NCBI GenBank assembly: GCA_012064385.1
Contig: QRDG01000528.1
Span: 62,001-126,000, forward strand
DNA: 64,000 nucleotides
Source of the DNA: Puccinellia tenuiflora
Taxonomy: Eukaryota > Streptophyta > Magnoliopsida > Poales > Poaceae
Direction of reading: 5' to 3'
How positions within the stretch are numbered: the stretch's first letter is position 1; each line of letters opens with the position of its first letter. The translations under genes and the position numbers were made by a program. The notes beneath the pieces were generated by a model. The model searched no databases. It saw nothing but the letters and a program-made list of their open reading frames with translations, and was not told the origin of the DNA. Below are positions 54,155 through 64,000 of this stretch, in pieces.

Positions 54155-55099
54155 CACTAAAGTGCGCGATTCCTATTCTCCGCGTAACGCGGACGGAGCA
54201 AAGCTCCGCGTACCCCCCGGGTCACGAATGGGCCGGCCCATTAAGAGCGAATCCGGTTTTTTCACTGTTTTGTTTTTTTGTTTTCCTGTTTCTTTTCCTT
54301 TTTCTTTTTTCTATTTCGTTTTTATATCTTATTTTTTCTTTTATTTCTATTTTGCTTATTTTTTACTATGTTTAATATTTTTGGTTCTTTTTATTTACTT
54401 TTTCGTTTTTTTCTTTTTCGTTTCTTTTTTTGTTTTTCTTCTTTGCATTTCTTTTTTTTCTTTTTTATTATTTATTTTTATTTTTATTTTCTTTTTTCCT
54501 TTTTTGTCTTCTATCTTTTTTGAGTTTAGATTTGAGTTTTTAGTTCATATAAAAATGTTTTTATTGAGAAATTGTTCATATTTAAAAATAATTTAAATAA
54601 TAAATTTTGAAAAATTAAATGTTCATATTTGAAATCGTTGGAATGAGGTAAATATTATTATTTTAAAATCGTTCAAATAAATTCAAAGCAGGAAATAGTT
54701 AAACCAAAGCAGAAATCAACGAAACAGTTGTACGTGCGAACCAGCAAAACATGCCGCGAAAAAGTTGCTGCTTAATACACGAAGCATAGGAACCAAATGG
54801 GTCGGGCCCATATAGCGTCAGGGGTGTTTTTTTCTTTTTTCGTTTCTTTTTTTTGTTTTTCTTCTTTGCATTTCTTTTTTTTTCCTTTTTTATTATTTAT
54901 TTTTATTTTCTTTTTTCCTTTTTTGTCTTCTGTCTTTTTGAGTTTAGATTTGAGTTTTTAGTTCATATAAAAATGTTTTTATTGAGAAATTGTTCATATT
55001 TAAAAATAATTTAAATAATAAATTTTGAAAAATTAAATGTTCATATTTGAAAATCGTTGGAATGAGGTAAATATTATTATTTTAAAATCGTTCAAATAA

Positions 55100-55480
55100 T
55101 ATAATGTTCATATTTCAAAATCATTCAAATGAGGTAAGTTAAATGTTTCTTATCGTAAAATCGTTCAAATAACCTAAATGTTCATATTTGAAAATTGTTC
55201 AAATGAGGTAAATGTTCTTATTGAAAAATCGTTCAAATAATATAAATGTTCGTATTTTTGAAAATCGTTCAAATGAGGTAAATTAAATGTTTCTTATCGA
55301 AAAATCATTCAAATAACATAAATGTTCGTATTTTGAAAATCATTCAAATGAGGTAAATGTTCGGATCGAAAAATCGTTCAAATAAGATAAATGTTCGTAT
55401 TTTGAAAATCGTTCAAATGAGGTAAATGTTTGTATTTTGAAAATTGTTCAAATGATGTAAATCGTTCAAATTCCGTTCAA
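55100..55480. repeat. Degenerate array of CGTTCAAATGAGGTAAATGTT units
   Basis: Seven to nine imperfect units of about 35-45 bases alternating TTGAAAATCGTTCAAATGAG and GAAAAATCGTTCAAATAA with AAATGTTC. The same words occur at 42640-43900 and in the A blocks. Confidence 0.8.
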
Positions 55481-55780
55481 CGGGTTTTTCAAAAATAATT
55501 CAAGACCAAATTCTGTTCAATGGGGTTTTCAAATATAGTTCGAGACTAAATGAAGCAGATGTTTTTTTGATTTTTTCTTACATATGAATTCTTATACCTT
55601 CGATCATACACCGGTTCAAAAATAAAACAAAGTGCAATGCTACTCTGTGAAATGCGTACAAAAACAGGAAAAATGTAACGGAACCACAACATACGAATGT
55701 GTAGGTCCACTTTTGCACGAAGCTGGGAATTAGGAAATAGTCGAACTACCTTTTGAAAAAAAGTATCCCAATATTTTTTG

Positions 55781-55872
55781 ACAAATGACAAAGATGCAGC
55801 ACAATAATTGAAACTAGCACTTTTTTGTTTTTTTCTATTCCTTTAACAAATGACAAAGATGCAGCACAATAG
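55781..55872 (+). repeat. Short direct repeat, 26 bp
   Basis: ACAAATGACAAAGATGCAGC plus ACAATA occurs at about 55781 and again at about 55846. Confidence 0.8.
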
Positions 55873-56589
55873 TTTTTAACATTCGGTCGTATCCCAATAT
55901 TTCAAAAAATATTAAAGTACTTTCGTATTTTGTATGCTTTCCAAAACGTTTTCATACTCTTGCCAAATAAATTCAAAGCAGGAAATAGTTAAACCAAAGC
56001 AGAAATCAACAAAACAGTTGTACGTGCGAACCAGCAAAACATGCCGCGAAAAAGTTGCTGCTTAATACACGAAGCATAGGAACCAAATGGGCCGGGCCCA
56101 TATAGCGTCAGGGGTGCGCGGAGCGCTGTTACGTCCGCGTAACGCGGAGACTAGGTACTCCCACTAAAGTGTCATGTGTAATTAGAGCAACTCCAGCCGT
56201 GCCCCCGCGGAGCCCCCCCAGGAGCACTTTTAGACGCCGGCGGGCCAAAATTCCCCTAGTCGCGCCCCCAGGACCCCCCCAAGGCCTCGTTTTTCGCCGG
56301 ATTTGGCCGAAATTCTATCCGGCGTCCCAGGCCGAACCCGGCCCGCTGGGTTCGGCCTGGGGGCGCCGGCGAAAGGGAAAATGGCGCGAAACGGCGCGGA
56401 GCCGAGGGAAACCGCGCGAAGCATCCCGTGGACCCGCGGTGTCAGCCGCACAACGGTTCGTCGTCCTCATCGCCTCGCCTTCCGCGTCGCATTAGTGCGC
56501 TGCCGGTCAGGCTGCCGCCGTCGCGTCAAACCGGCCACGCGGCGAGGCCACGCGGCGGAGTTGCTCCGCCACATTTACTGCCCCGCCGG

Positions 56590-56597
56590 TATTTATT
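56590..56597 (+). promoter_or_regulatory. TATA-like box ahead of the transposon ORF
   Basis: TATTTATT between GC-rich sequence, 94 bases before the ATG at 56684, followed by a C-rich leader. Position and context suit a core promoter. Confidence 0.5.
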
Positions 56598-56683
56598 CAC
56601 GGCCCCTCCTCATCAGCGAGCACACCCCGTTTCCCAGAGCACCTTCTCGCCGAGCACCATCACCACATCTTCCCGTCGCCGGG

Positions 56684-57748
56684 ATGTTCCCGATCAGATT
56701 CACGCGGTCGCATCTTCAGGAACGGGAGGCGCGTCTCCTATTCGAGGCGGGCTATCCATGCCCGCCCGGATTGCGCTTCCCCGGACGGTGGCGCCTGAGC
56801 CAGATGGGGTTCTTCGTCCCTCCCATCCCCTCCGGCGACGATCGTTGGATGGAGATCGCTGCCGCCCGCGAGCTACTCACGGCGGCGGAGCGCCAGGATC
56901 CCGCCTGGGATCCTCAGAACCACGAGCGTTGGACGTCCTTCTTCACCGATAGGCGCCGGCGGTTGCTCAACGACTACACCGGCCCGGCGTCGACCGAGCC
57001 GGAGCGCAATAACAGGGAGGGGCGGAAGGCATGGTGGGGCATGCCCGGGCGCTCCCTGGACATCGTCCTGGACTACATCGAGCAGGGCAACTCGCCGCCC
57101 CTCCAGGCCCCGCCCCCCCAGACCGCGCCGCTCGCACGCATCAAGGAGGAGCCGAGCGAGGCGCCGGTGCGGAGGACTCCGCGCGGGAGCGTCATCGGCC
57201 GCGTGAAGGACTCCGGCGTCACCTCCGGCGGCAAGGAGGAGCCCGGCCTCACCTCGCGCGGCGTCACCATCGGTCGCGGCAAGGAGGAGCCCGGCCTCAC
57301 CTCGCGCGGCGTCACCATCGGTCGCGGCAAGGAGGAGCCCGGCCTCCGGGCCATGAAGAAGAAGAAGACCGTTGTGACGGCCGAGCCGTACGATGAGGAC
57401 GAGGCGACGAGGCTCGCTATACAGGCGAGCCTCAACGACGTCCCGCCGGCGCCGAAGGAATTCGCGTTGGCGTGGTCCGCCAGCGACCACCAGCGCGAGG
57501 ACGAGGAGCGCCGGCAGCGTATAGAGGCCGCGGCGGCCGCGGAGGAGCGCCACGAGCGCCGCCGTCGTCAACGCCGGCAATTCGTCGTTCTGGAAGAGGA
57601 CGATGACGACGAGCGTGGCCGCCAGAGCCGCGGCGACGACGGCGCTGGATGCAGTCGTTCAGCACCTCCGGCGGCCGGTGGCGACGACGACAGCGACGAG
57701 GACGAGGACTACACAATCCTCTACAGCCGTCTCGGCATTAAGCCGTAG
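56684..57748 (+). CDS. Transposon-borne protein with UIM-like motif, unknown function
   Basis: 354 aa from the Met in MFPIRFTRSHLQ. The open frame extends upstream to 56303, but that part precedes the TATA-like box and is compositionally odd, so I prefer 56684. Residues 1-130 are aromatic and Trp-rich (GRWRLSQMGFFVPP, NHERWTSFF, RKAWWGMPGRS). Residue 153 starts IKEEP, a SUMO-consensus-like site. 183-222 hold two 16-residue repeats plus a partial third (KEEPGLTSRGVTIGRG). 237-252 read DEDEATRLAIQASLND, fitting the ubiquitin-interacting motif consensus (acidic start, Ala, Ser four later, acidic end). 270-300 are charged and helix-like, and the C-terminus is acidic. No transposase motif. It could be an accessory DNA-binding or regulatory factor or a captured host gene. 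The frame is intact. Confidence 0.65.
   Translation: MFPIRFTRSHLQEREARLLFEAGYPCPPGLRFPGRWRLSQMGFFVPPIPSGDDRWMEIAAARELLTAAERQDPAWDPQNHERWTSFFTDRRRRLLNDYTGPASTEPERNNREGRKAWWGMPGRSLDIVLDYIEQGNSPPLQAPPPQTAPLARIKEEPSEAPVRRTPRGSVIGRVKDSGVTSGGKEEPGLTSRGVTIGRGKEEPGLTSRGVTIGRGKEEPGLRAMKKKKTVVTAEPYDEDEATRLAIQASLNDVPPAPKEFALAWSASDHQREDEERRQRIEAAAAAEERHERRRRQRRQFVVLEEDDDDERGRQSRGDDGAGCSRSAPPAAGGDDDSDEDEDYTILYSRLGIKP
57222..57340 (+). repeat. 48-bp tandem repeat inside the transposon ORF
   Basis: The 48-base unit beginning GGCAAGGAGGAGCCCGGCCT is present twice exactly and a third time in part (21 bases), in frame, giving the 16-residue repeats. Confidence 0.9.
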
Positions 57749-57978
57749 TTTTATTTTAGTTTGTATAAATTAACTCGTCTTTGTATAAATTTCGTCGAGT
57801 TTCGTCGAGTTTCATTATGTTGTTCAAATTAAGTCTTGTTTTCGCCGTACCGTCTTGGGGGGCACGGCTGGGAACCACTCCAATCCCACGACGTTTTTTT
57901 CCGCCGGCGCCTCCCCAGGACGCCCAAAAAAACGCCGGCAATTCGGCTTGGGGGGGCCAACGGCTGGAGTTGCTCTTA

Positions 57979-58600
57979 GGCTAATCGCAATTAGGTTTTG
58001 GCCATTAGTCCTATTAGAGGACTTAAAAGAGGAGATTCAATCATAATCTCTGGAAGCAAGTGTCAAGGAAGCCGTTAGCCGTCACCTTAACTGAAAGTTG
58101 GTGAAGAAGGTGTATATGCCTCTTGTCTATGGTAAGACACAGCATAGTGCAGCAGCGGGTAGTTAGTCTAACAGTATTGCTGCAGCCTGGCCCAAGCCCA
58201 ACAAACGCATAAACTAGAGGCTTGAGAGGTCTAGCCCTAGAGATTGTAGGAATTGACCGATCGCCGGCTCCCCCTTCGTCTCCTCCTCCGATACTCGTCT
58301 ACGGTGGAGCACCCAGCAGCAACGCGACGGCCGCCGCCATTGCCGCCTTGCCGTGCATGCACGGGACACTTGGACCCGCGTCCATGAATTCACTACCGGA
58401 CCATTTTTCTGGTAAGTATGGACGTGCTTCTAATCCGCATTTCTGATGCCGTAATTAACACTGCATAATTATATTATTGCTCACATGAGAATATAGATCT
58501 AAGTGATCTTGTGTTTCAGTTTAGCTATACTACTTCTCTCATTTAAATTGGACAGAAAGAAATAATCTTTCCGCAAGTCACTTCTAGTTGAAACTTGAAC
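57979..58600. other. Unassigned, possible orphan first exon
   Basis: A GC-rich stretch at 58255-58405 has ATGs and ends in TTTTTCTG followed by GTAAGT, a strong splice-donor-like site at about 58411. The frame starting at 58222 has no domain I know, and no acceptor or following exon was found. It may be a gene remnant. Confidence 0.3.
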
Positions 58601-59333
58601 CCTTGAGTCGCCATTGTTGCATGGTCTTCATCACACCTCTCACTTATTGCTCGCCTACTTTGAGTACCGTTGTCGCGTTTGTCTAGGCGTACAATATGGT
58701 CACTCCAGACCGCCGTTGGGTTTACTACCTTCTACATCTCTATCCACCGTCGTCTTGTCCCCTACCACTTCATCTACCTCGACACCCACAGACTGAACCG
58801 ACACATCTCTCTTCGCCGCTCCCAAAACCGTCAAGGAGGCCTCCTCTGCTAGTCCCTCCAACCTTGACACATGGTTCATGATGGTCCTTGTCCTTCCTTC
58901 GTCCACGACGTGTCTTCGGGTTTGGCAAGATCGGATAAGCCTCGTCTTTATCGGCTTCGACCACGTTTTTCGTACTCGGTTCTTGTAGGACCAAAATATG
59001 CCTTTGCTCTCAATGTTTGCCCGGTTCTGGCAGAACTAGGGTCGTGCTTCATCCTCAACGCTCAGACTACATCGAATCCAACCTCGACATCCTCAACGGC
59101 GAGGCGACGCCATCATGCGCCCGCGGCTTCATGTGTGACTACCTCGACACTGACATCCCCAACAAAGAATCATACGGCTACCTCGGCCAAGACTGATCAC
59201 CTTGTCGGCTTCCTCCATAGGCACGGCGTCCCGCTACGTCTGCCTGGTTTCTACTTCAGTTTCTTTCTAGTCTTCTACTTCAGATCTTTCTAGTCCGTTG
59301 TCCTGTTGTTCACGACGCTACGACTGCTGAGAG
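58601..59333 (+). mobile_element. Internal remnant of a non-autonomous Copia-type element
   Basis: C-rich, low-complexity sequence with repeated CTACCTCGACA-type words leads to TGCTGAGAG, a weak polypurine-like end, and then TGTTAGATATATATTTG, a typical Copia LTR start. No enzyme motifs. Low certainty. Confidence 0.35.
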
Positions 59334-59505
59334 TGTTAGATATATATTTGACGTACATGTATTTGGTATTATAGAATTAGTAATCCTTGTCCTACCTCAT
59401 CTCTAGAAGGGGTTTCTTGTACTCCAAGTCATACTCTGACCAAGAGGTTGAATGCAACATTCAACATATTAGGCCAATCTCATAATCTTTCATTATCCAT
59501 GCAGG
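59334..59505 (+). repeat. Partial Copia LTR close to the FAB1 3' end
   Basis: Starts TGTTAGATATATATTTG and includes AGTAATCCTTGTCCTACCTC, then TTCTTGTACTCCAAGTCATA, wording typical of plant Copia LTRs. The end near 59505 is not defined. It lies about 245 bases below the FAB1 stop, so it may overlap that gene's 3' UTR or terminator. Confidence 0.45.
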
Positions 59506-59749
59506 AAGTAAGAACTAAACGAATGATCTACAAATCATGAGATTTCAATACAATGATTCTGAATCTCACAACAAGAAAAACTGCGAGGGTACATGTATTT
59601 CGAGCCTAACTTCCTCCAACTTTTTGCCTAAAAGATGCAAACTTTTGGAGAACTTTACAAGCGAAGTCAGACACTCATTCTATGTACACTGCTTGCAGAA
59701 TGACTAGAAAATAAGGTAGAAGATGAGCTAGATAACCGAGAGACAATTT

Positions 59750-62700
59750 TCACTGAATAGAGCATGATTCAGTTTGATGATGAGGCTTCTGGCTGTCAAT
59801 TTTTGACAAATTACAGTTGCCGCGAGCACAAGAGTTACAGGCCCCAGAGTGATTCTTCGGAGTGCTCCAATCATCTGGAACTGTTAGGAAATACTTGGTC
59901 ATGAACTTCCTAAACCTTTTCTTGTACTCCCTGGGCGAAATTACCGTCGGCGTAATATTCTTTGGCACCACGAGAGAAGTTTTTACCCATGTCTCAAGTT
60001 GCTTGTCCCATGTGTACTGCCTCAGATAGTCGATGATGCCGAATACAAACTCATGATTTTGTTTATCCACTCCCACAAGTAGAGAGTAGTCCATGACATT
60101 AATCGACTGCAAGCATAGTAAGTTAGTTAACCCATATTCTGGTACAAACATGGCTAGTTTACCTGTGATTTAAGTGAAGTAAACGCATACCGTGAGAAAA
60201 GATGTATCATTCCAGATTGCCCTCTGCAAGAGATGTTTCGTTCTTCCTCCAATATAGATCGGAGAAACACGCATATCCTCGACAAAGTTTTGATCCAAGT
60301 AAACACTGTCACTATCACTTGAGTCGGCGATGTATCGAGAAAAAACAGCACCTTTAAGATCATATATCCGTGACACGTTGTGTCCGAAGAGAAGATTTTC
60401 CATCACCATCAGATCAATCTTCACTTCCTTTCCATGTCTTATTTGCTTAACCTGAAATAGGAAACTCAAACTTCAATTAAAACACATAATTAACAGAAGA
60501 AAATCTGGAAATAATGATCCATATATTGATGTGAAATACCTGATAGATTCCTAAAATTTTGGCAAGGCAAGTTTGGCTCCCAGTGTCTAGAGAGTGGTAA
60601 ACATGCTTAAAGTAATCGGGGGCGAATTCTATGAAAGACTCAAACTCCGTCTTATTTATTTGCTTGATGATGAACCTGCCGTCCATTGTTTTTGCAAAGA
60701 AAGCCTTACTTTTACCGCCTTGAGTGTCCCATTTCTTGCATCGACTTAAGGAAGCGATATATCCAAGCTCAGATGGGCAACATTTCTCTCTAAGAGTGTA
60801 GAACTGATTAGCATGCACACATATGACTGAATATTTTCCCTTGAGAGCTGCTTTCCCATTGACAGATATTTCAGGATGGAGAGAGGATGATAGAAGCGAC
60901 GTATCGTAGTTGTAGAGGTCGTCGGATTGAAAGCTTGCTTCAGAATCTGAAGATTCAGTAGATGACCATGATGGAGAGGCAGAGGAAGCTTCAGATGGAA
61001 AGCTACAAGTGTCCGATGCATGAATCCCGACAATAGAATCCAATGAATGGCGACGGTCCTCCGCTATGGCCAGAGCGCGGGAGATTATGCTGGATATCTC
61101 ATCCTCTGATACAGACAAGACATTACCACCTGGACCTACTACGAACCGTGGAGAGCACACTTCTTCAGCAGACTGTTTGTCCAAGGGGGGCAGATGAGAT
61201 GGAGAATAGCGGTTAACGAGTTCAAATTTTTCCAAACATCCAGCCTGAAGTTCCTGCCTATAGGCCAATCTTAACTCACAAAGTGGGCTCCAAACCCATC
61301 TCTCCCTGTCTTCCCATTCGGAAATTCTCAATTGTCGGATATGAAATGGCTCTTGCTTGACGGATATCAAATGTACAGTTGGACCACTGCCCGGCTCCTG
61401 GACATCCAAGCAATCTGACGTTCCAGAGGGTGACATTTTTGGGTCATGTTGCTCTTCATAGTGCCTGTCCTGAGGATTTTCATCACTAAACTGCACTGGC
61501 TCAATAGATCCATTCTTAAATGATAGTTGTCTGCTTGTGTACTCAACACTATCATCAGTCTCCACTGCAGTTGCTGTTCGGTCATGAGTAAGTTCAACAG
61601 TCACCTTCTTCATGCCATTACTCATTCTTTCTTTTCCAGCAGACTTACAGAGTAGAAGTCGATGCAACCGACGGTCCCACACATATAGTTCAAGAAGAAG
61701 GTCCTGATAGAGCCAATTTACATCAAGAATCTCATGCACAGAGGACCTAGACACCCCATGCTGATCAACGGCCGTCATGAGAAAATTCTGCATGATGATA
61801 TCAATACACAACCAGTCAACTAACAATCACCAGAAATCAAAATCAAGAGTACATCCATTGAAGTAACATAAAGAAGGGAAATGCAGTTTACCACAAACTC
61901 TGCCTTCTCTTTCATCAACATCGCTTCGAGTTGAGAGAACTCTTTAATAGGAAGGAAGGCGCTGCAGTCGATCGCCACCTCAGGAAACTGATTCTTTGTG
62001 TGCTGTAGTATGCTTTCAACTTCAGTGAAAAGGGTAACTCCTCTAGCAAGAACCTAAATAAACACAACGGATGCATTAGACTGCATTGCGAAGGCTCATA
62101 AGGTAACCATGAAATCACATAAATAAAATCAGATAAAGCAGTTCATACATTTCTCCCCTGTTGCTCAAACAACTCATGTGTAGTGGGATTATGGAAGTCA
62201 AGGGTTTGTTGTGGCTTGCAGGCGCTGTATATTTCGACTGATGAATACTGAAACATTGCAACCTTGGAACCCAGCCTGAATTTGACAGATCCCAAACCAA
62301 AGGGAAGAAAAATATCAATACTCTGTTTTTGCAAGATAAAACATAACAATAAATATACACAAACATAATATAACTTCTTGAATCATTAGCATACCCAAAA
62401 AAGCGTAAGCAGTCCCTGTTCACCTCATGTCCGCATATTGATAGCCTTCTAGTAGCAGAGTGGTCTGAAAAACTGAGTTCAAGGAACTTCCCAAACGAGA
62501 GATTACGTGCCTCCGTTGACATTAGCACTCTCCGAGATGATTTGGATATCCCGCTTTCATGCTCACATCTTAGACATCTAGTCCACATCCAAATTTTTCC
62601 TTTGGACTCACCAGGCAAACGATGCCGAGGCAGCAAACGCTTCATAAGAACTGTCAGATTTCCGTCACGGTGGGTGTAAGAGTACATGTGAGCCTCTGGA

Positions 62701-63856
62701 GACTCTCCGCATGAGAAACAGCTTAGGTTCTGCCACAAATAAAATATTCAAGAATCATGAGTAGTTGAGCTCATCCTTCGTATCAAACAGCAGACACACT
62801 TCTCTAGGAAAGAATCCTACTTTCATTTAAATATGTTATGTGCAAAGAAAAAAGAAGACTAGAAGCAAAAAATAAATCATTAATCAACGTATTATTTAAA
62901 TTGCTCATCATAAGCGAACACCACAAAAACAATAGTGTTACCTCATTCTGCAAAATGTCTTGCAAATATCGTCCTAAGGAGACATCGAAATTCCCATAGT
63001 AGTTTATCCGAGACAGATGAGTCTGCTCACAAATGACCTGTTTTGCGATGCATTGGCTGGACATCAAAATCAGTATGCTCTGAGAATCCATTACGTCATC
63101 ATCCTCGTCGATGTGTGAGGTCTTCTCTTCGCTGTAAGCGATGCTGTGTCGTTCTCCATTTTCCACTGCAACTGATAATTGCTCATGTTCTCCACTATCT
63201 GGATGATCAGCCAGTACCACTTGCTGATTTTGTTTGGTAAATACTTGTATCTGGATTTTTTTTACATTATCCATGTATTCACCAGAGTCAACTGGTCCAT
63301 CCGGTTTTACCCCTGCATGAAAACTTTCACTTGGTACTTCTTGATTGAGTTCAGGTCTTCCTTCTTTCTGATGATCGGTTGTCTCTTGAGAGGTGACCGG
63401 TAGATAAATATTCTGATGGCGCAATATATCACTGAAACTTCTCAGTAATCCTGAGGCTGTTGATGGCATTTTTTCAAAAGGAAATGCGTGATTTGAGTCA
63501 TACTGGATGGTTGCACCGTCACTCAAGCAGCCATCCATCGGTGAGTATAAAGCATTCGGTTTTTGAGAAGAAACAGTACTTCTCTCTGCATCAGAATATT
63601 GTTCTGGCAATCTGTTATATGGGACATCATTCTCTGTATGACTGACAGGAAGAGAACCATTTGCCCGAACAGGAGTTCCACAACTATTTTCTGATGGACC
63701 TTCAGAATTTGGAGCGTGACTTCTATCATTCAAAAATACCCTCTGATCTTCAAAGAAGGATGCCTCAAGAACCAGGTGGTATGCTGCAAATACCGTGTAG
63801 AGAATGGCTTGCTTGACTTTCTTCAGTTCTTCGCTATTTGCTCCTCGTAGTAATAT
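59750..63856 (-). CDS. FAB1: FAB1/PIKfyve PtdIns3P 5-kinase, C-terminal part
   Basis: Seven exons visible, all GT-AG and frame-consistent: 63856-62942, 62729-62395, 62275-62149, 62053-61892, 61787-60540, 60451-60191, 60106-59750 (3405 nt, 1134 aa plus stop). Earlier exons lie beyond the window. The enzyme makes PtdIns(3,5)P2 on endosomal and vacuolar membranes. The first visible residues (ILLRGANSEELKKVKQAILY) close the TCP-1/chaperonin-like domain. The Cys-rich FAB1-specific region follows (SCFSCGESPEAHMYSYTHRD, LSFGKFLELSF, GHEVNRDCLRFFG). The kinase domain covers about residues 830-1125: FIIKQINKTEFESF (ATP Lys region), RIYDLKGAVFSRY, NVMDYSLLVGVD and FGIIDYLRQYTWDKQLE. Whether an N-terminal FYVE domain exists (FAB1A/B versus C/D type) cannot be seen. 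No lesion found. Confidence 0.95.
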
Positions 63857-64000
63857 CTGCAGGAATAAAAAGTTATAATGGCTGTGCAGATGATATATCC
63901 ATCATTGTTCAAGAAAAACGGAATCATACATAGTGAACAGGGAACAATCTGGTTAATTGCCATAGGTGTTGAATCTCATAAAATAGATTCAACATGAATC
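63857..64000 (-). other. FAB1 intron running off the window
   Basis: Begins with the acceptor (minus-strand TTCCTGCAG) just outside the 63856 exon border. No further exon is recognised in these 144 bases. Confidence 0.7.

Larger units (their letters stand above)
54404..56117 (+). repeat. A-B-A'-C-B' duplication inside the AT-rich element
   Basis: Block A (54404-54680, T-rich then TTCATATAAAAATGTT and onward) recurs at about 54826-55101. Block B (54681-54825, TTCAAAGCAGGAAATAG to GCGTCAGGGGTG) recurs at about 55972-56117. Copies differ at only a few bases. In the second copy A' and B' are separated by 870 bases (C). This fits a duplication of A-C-B followed by deletion of C from the first copy. 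Confidence 0.85.
54155..56171. mobile_element. Mutator-like element with AT-rich interior
   Basis: ACTAAAGTG (10 bp with a preceding C) flanks it at 54156-54164 and 56163-56171. GC-rich inverted ends face each other: CTATTCTCCGCGTAACGCGG at 54173 against, in reverse, CTAGTCTCCGCGTTACGCGG from about 56155, then CTCCGCGTACCCC against CTCCGCGCACCCC. Further in, GGGCCGGCCCATT and GGGCCCGGCCCATT also pair. No coding sequence inside. The 9-10 bp duplication and TIRs point to the Mutator superfamily. Confidence 0.7.
56182..57978 (+). mobile_element. PIF/Harbinger-like DNA transposon carrying an ORF
   Basis: The element at 56185-57975 (1791 bp) has inverted ends GAGCAACTCCAGCCGT (perfect over 16 bases, then imperfect through a C-rich run) and TTA duplications at 56182-56184 and 57976-57978. 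TTA or TAA target sites are the PIF/Harbinger hallmark. It encodes no DDE transposase, only a 354-aa protein with its own TATA box. It lies 10 bases from the Mutator-like element. Confidence 0.9.

Noticed and set aside
58222..58446. 74-aa ORF as a small gene
   Set aside because: Only a donor-like GTAAGT supports it; no following exon, domain or homologue recognised.
1..64000. tRNA, rRNA or snoRNA genes
   Set aside because: I found no cloverleaf-like or conserved RNA sequence by eye; a covariance search was not possible.

Overview
This is nuclear DNA from a grass, most likely a Triticeae species (wheat, barley, rye, Aegilops). The evidence is dense nesting of LTR retrotransposons of Triticeae type, CACTA, Harbinger and Mutator-type ends, polyA-tailed LINE pieces, and two ordinary plant genes with GT-AG introns. 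The species assignment is inference; no marker fixes it further.

Layout. 1-411 is the end of a Copia (SIRE/Maximus-like) LTR. 412-4179 is a decayed plus-strand Gypsy element whose gag is joined by a deletion to late RT, with RNase H and integrase following. 4180-16831 is an almost intact minus-strand Tekay-type chromovirus with 3.9 kb LTRs, a 998-aa gag-pol ORF and a 433-aa integrase-chromodomain ORF separated by one frameshift. 16832-22451 is a truncated minus-strand element with a tRNA-Asp-type primer site, a 438-aa acidic ORF and a 1.57 kb LTR. 22452-23007 is a CACTA end. 23.0-27.7 kb holds degenerate repeats and a minus-strand LINE.

The first host gene is a five-exon alpha carbonic anhydrase at 28158-29650 (plus). 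Then follow retroposons and LINEs at 30.7-34.4 kb, one carrying a 281-bp Tourist-like MITE. 37.2-44 kb is a zone of AT-rich degenerate repeats bounded by GC-rich inverted ends. A Mutator element (40660-42605, perfect 9-bp target duplication) sits inside it and seems to carry captured gene fragments. A complete but mutated Copia element lies at 44674-51214 with 5-bp target duplication GGCCG. A retroposon with a 14-bp target duplication is at 51919-53390. A second Mutator-like AT-rich element is at 54165-56162, and a PIF/Harbinger-like element with TSD TTA at 56185-57975 carries a 354-aa ORF with a ubiquitin-interacting-motif-like helix.

The second host gene, minus strand at 59750 to beyond the window end, is the C-terminal 1134 residues of a FAB1/PIKfyve phosphatidylinositol-3-phosphate 5-kinase. 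The two host genes have unrelated functions (CO2/bicarbonate chemistry in the secretory pathway or apoplast; endosomal phosphoinositide signalling) and lie about 30 kb apart, separated by transposons. The most unusual items are the recombinant-looking Tekay element, the gene-capturing Mutator element, the Harbinger-borne ORF, and the A-B-A'-C-B' duplication with a microhomology deletion in the AT-rich element.
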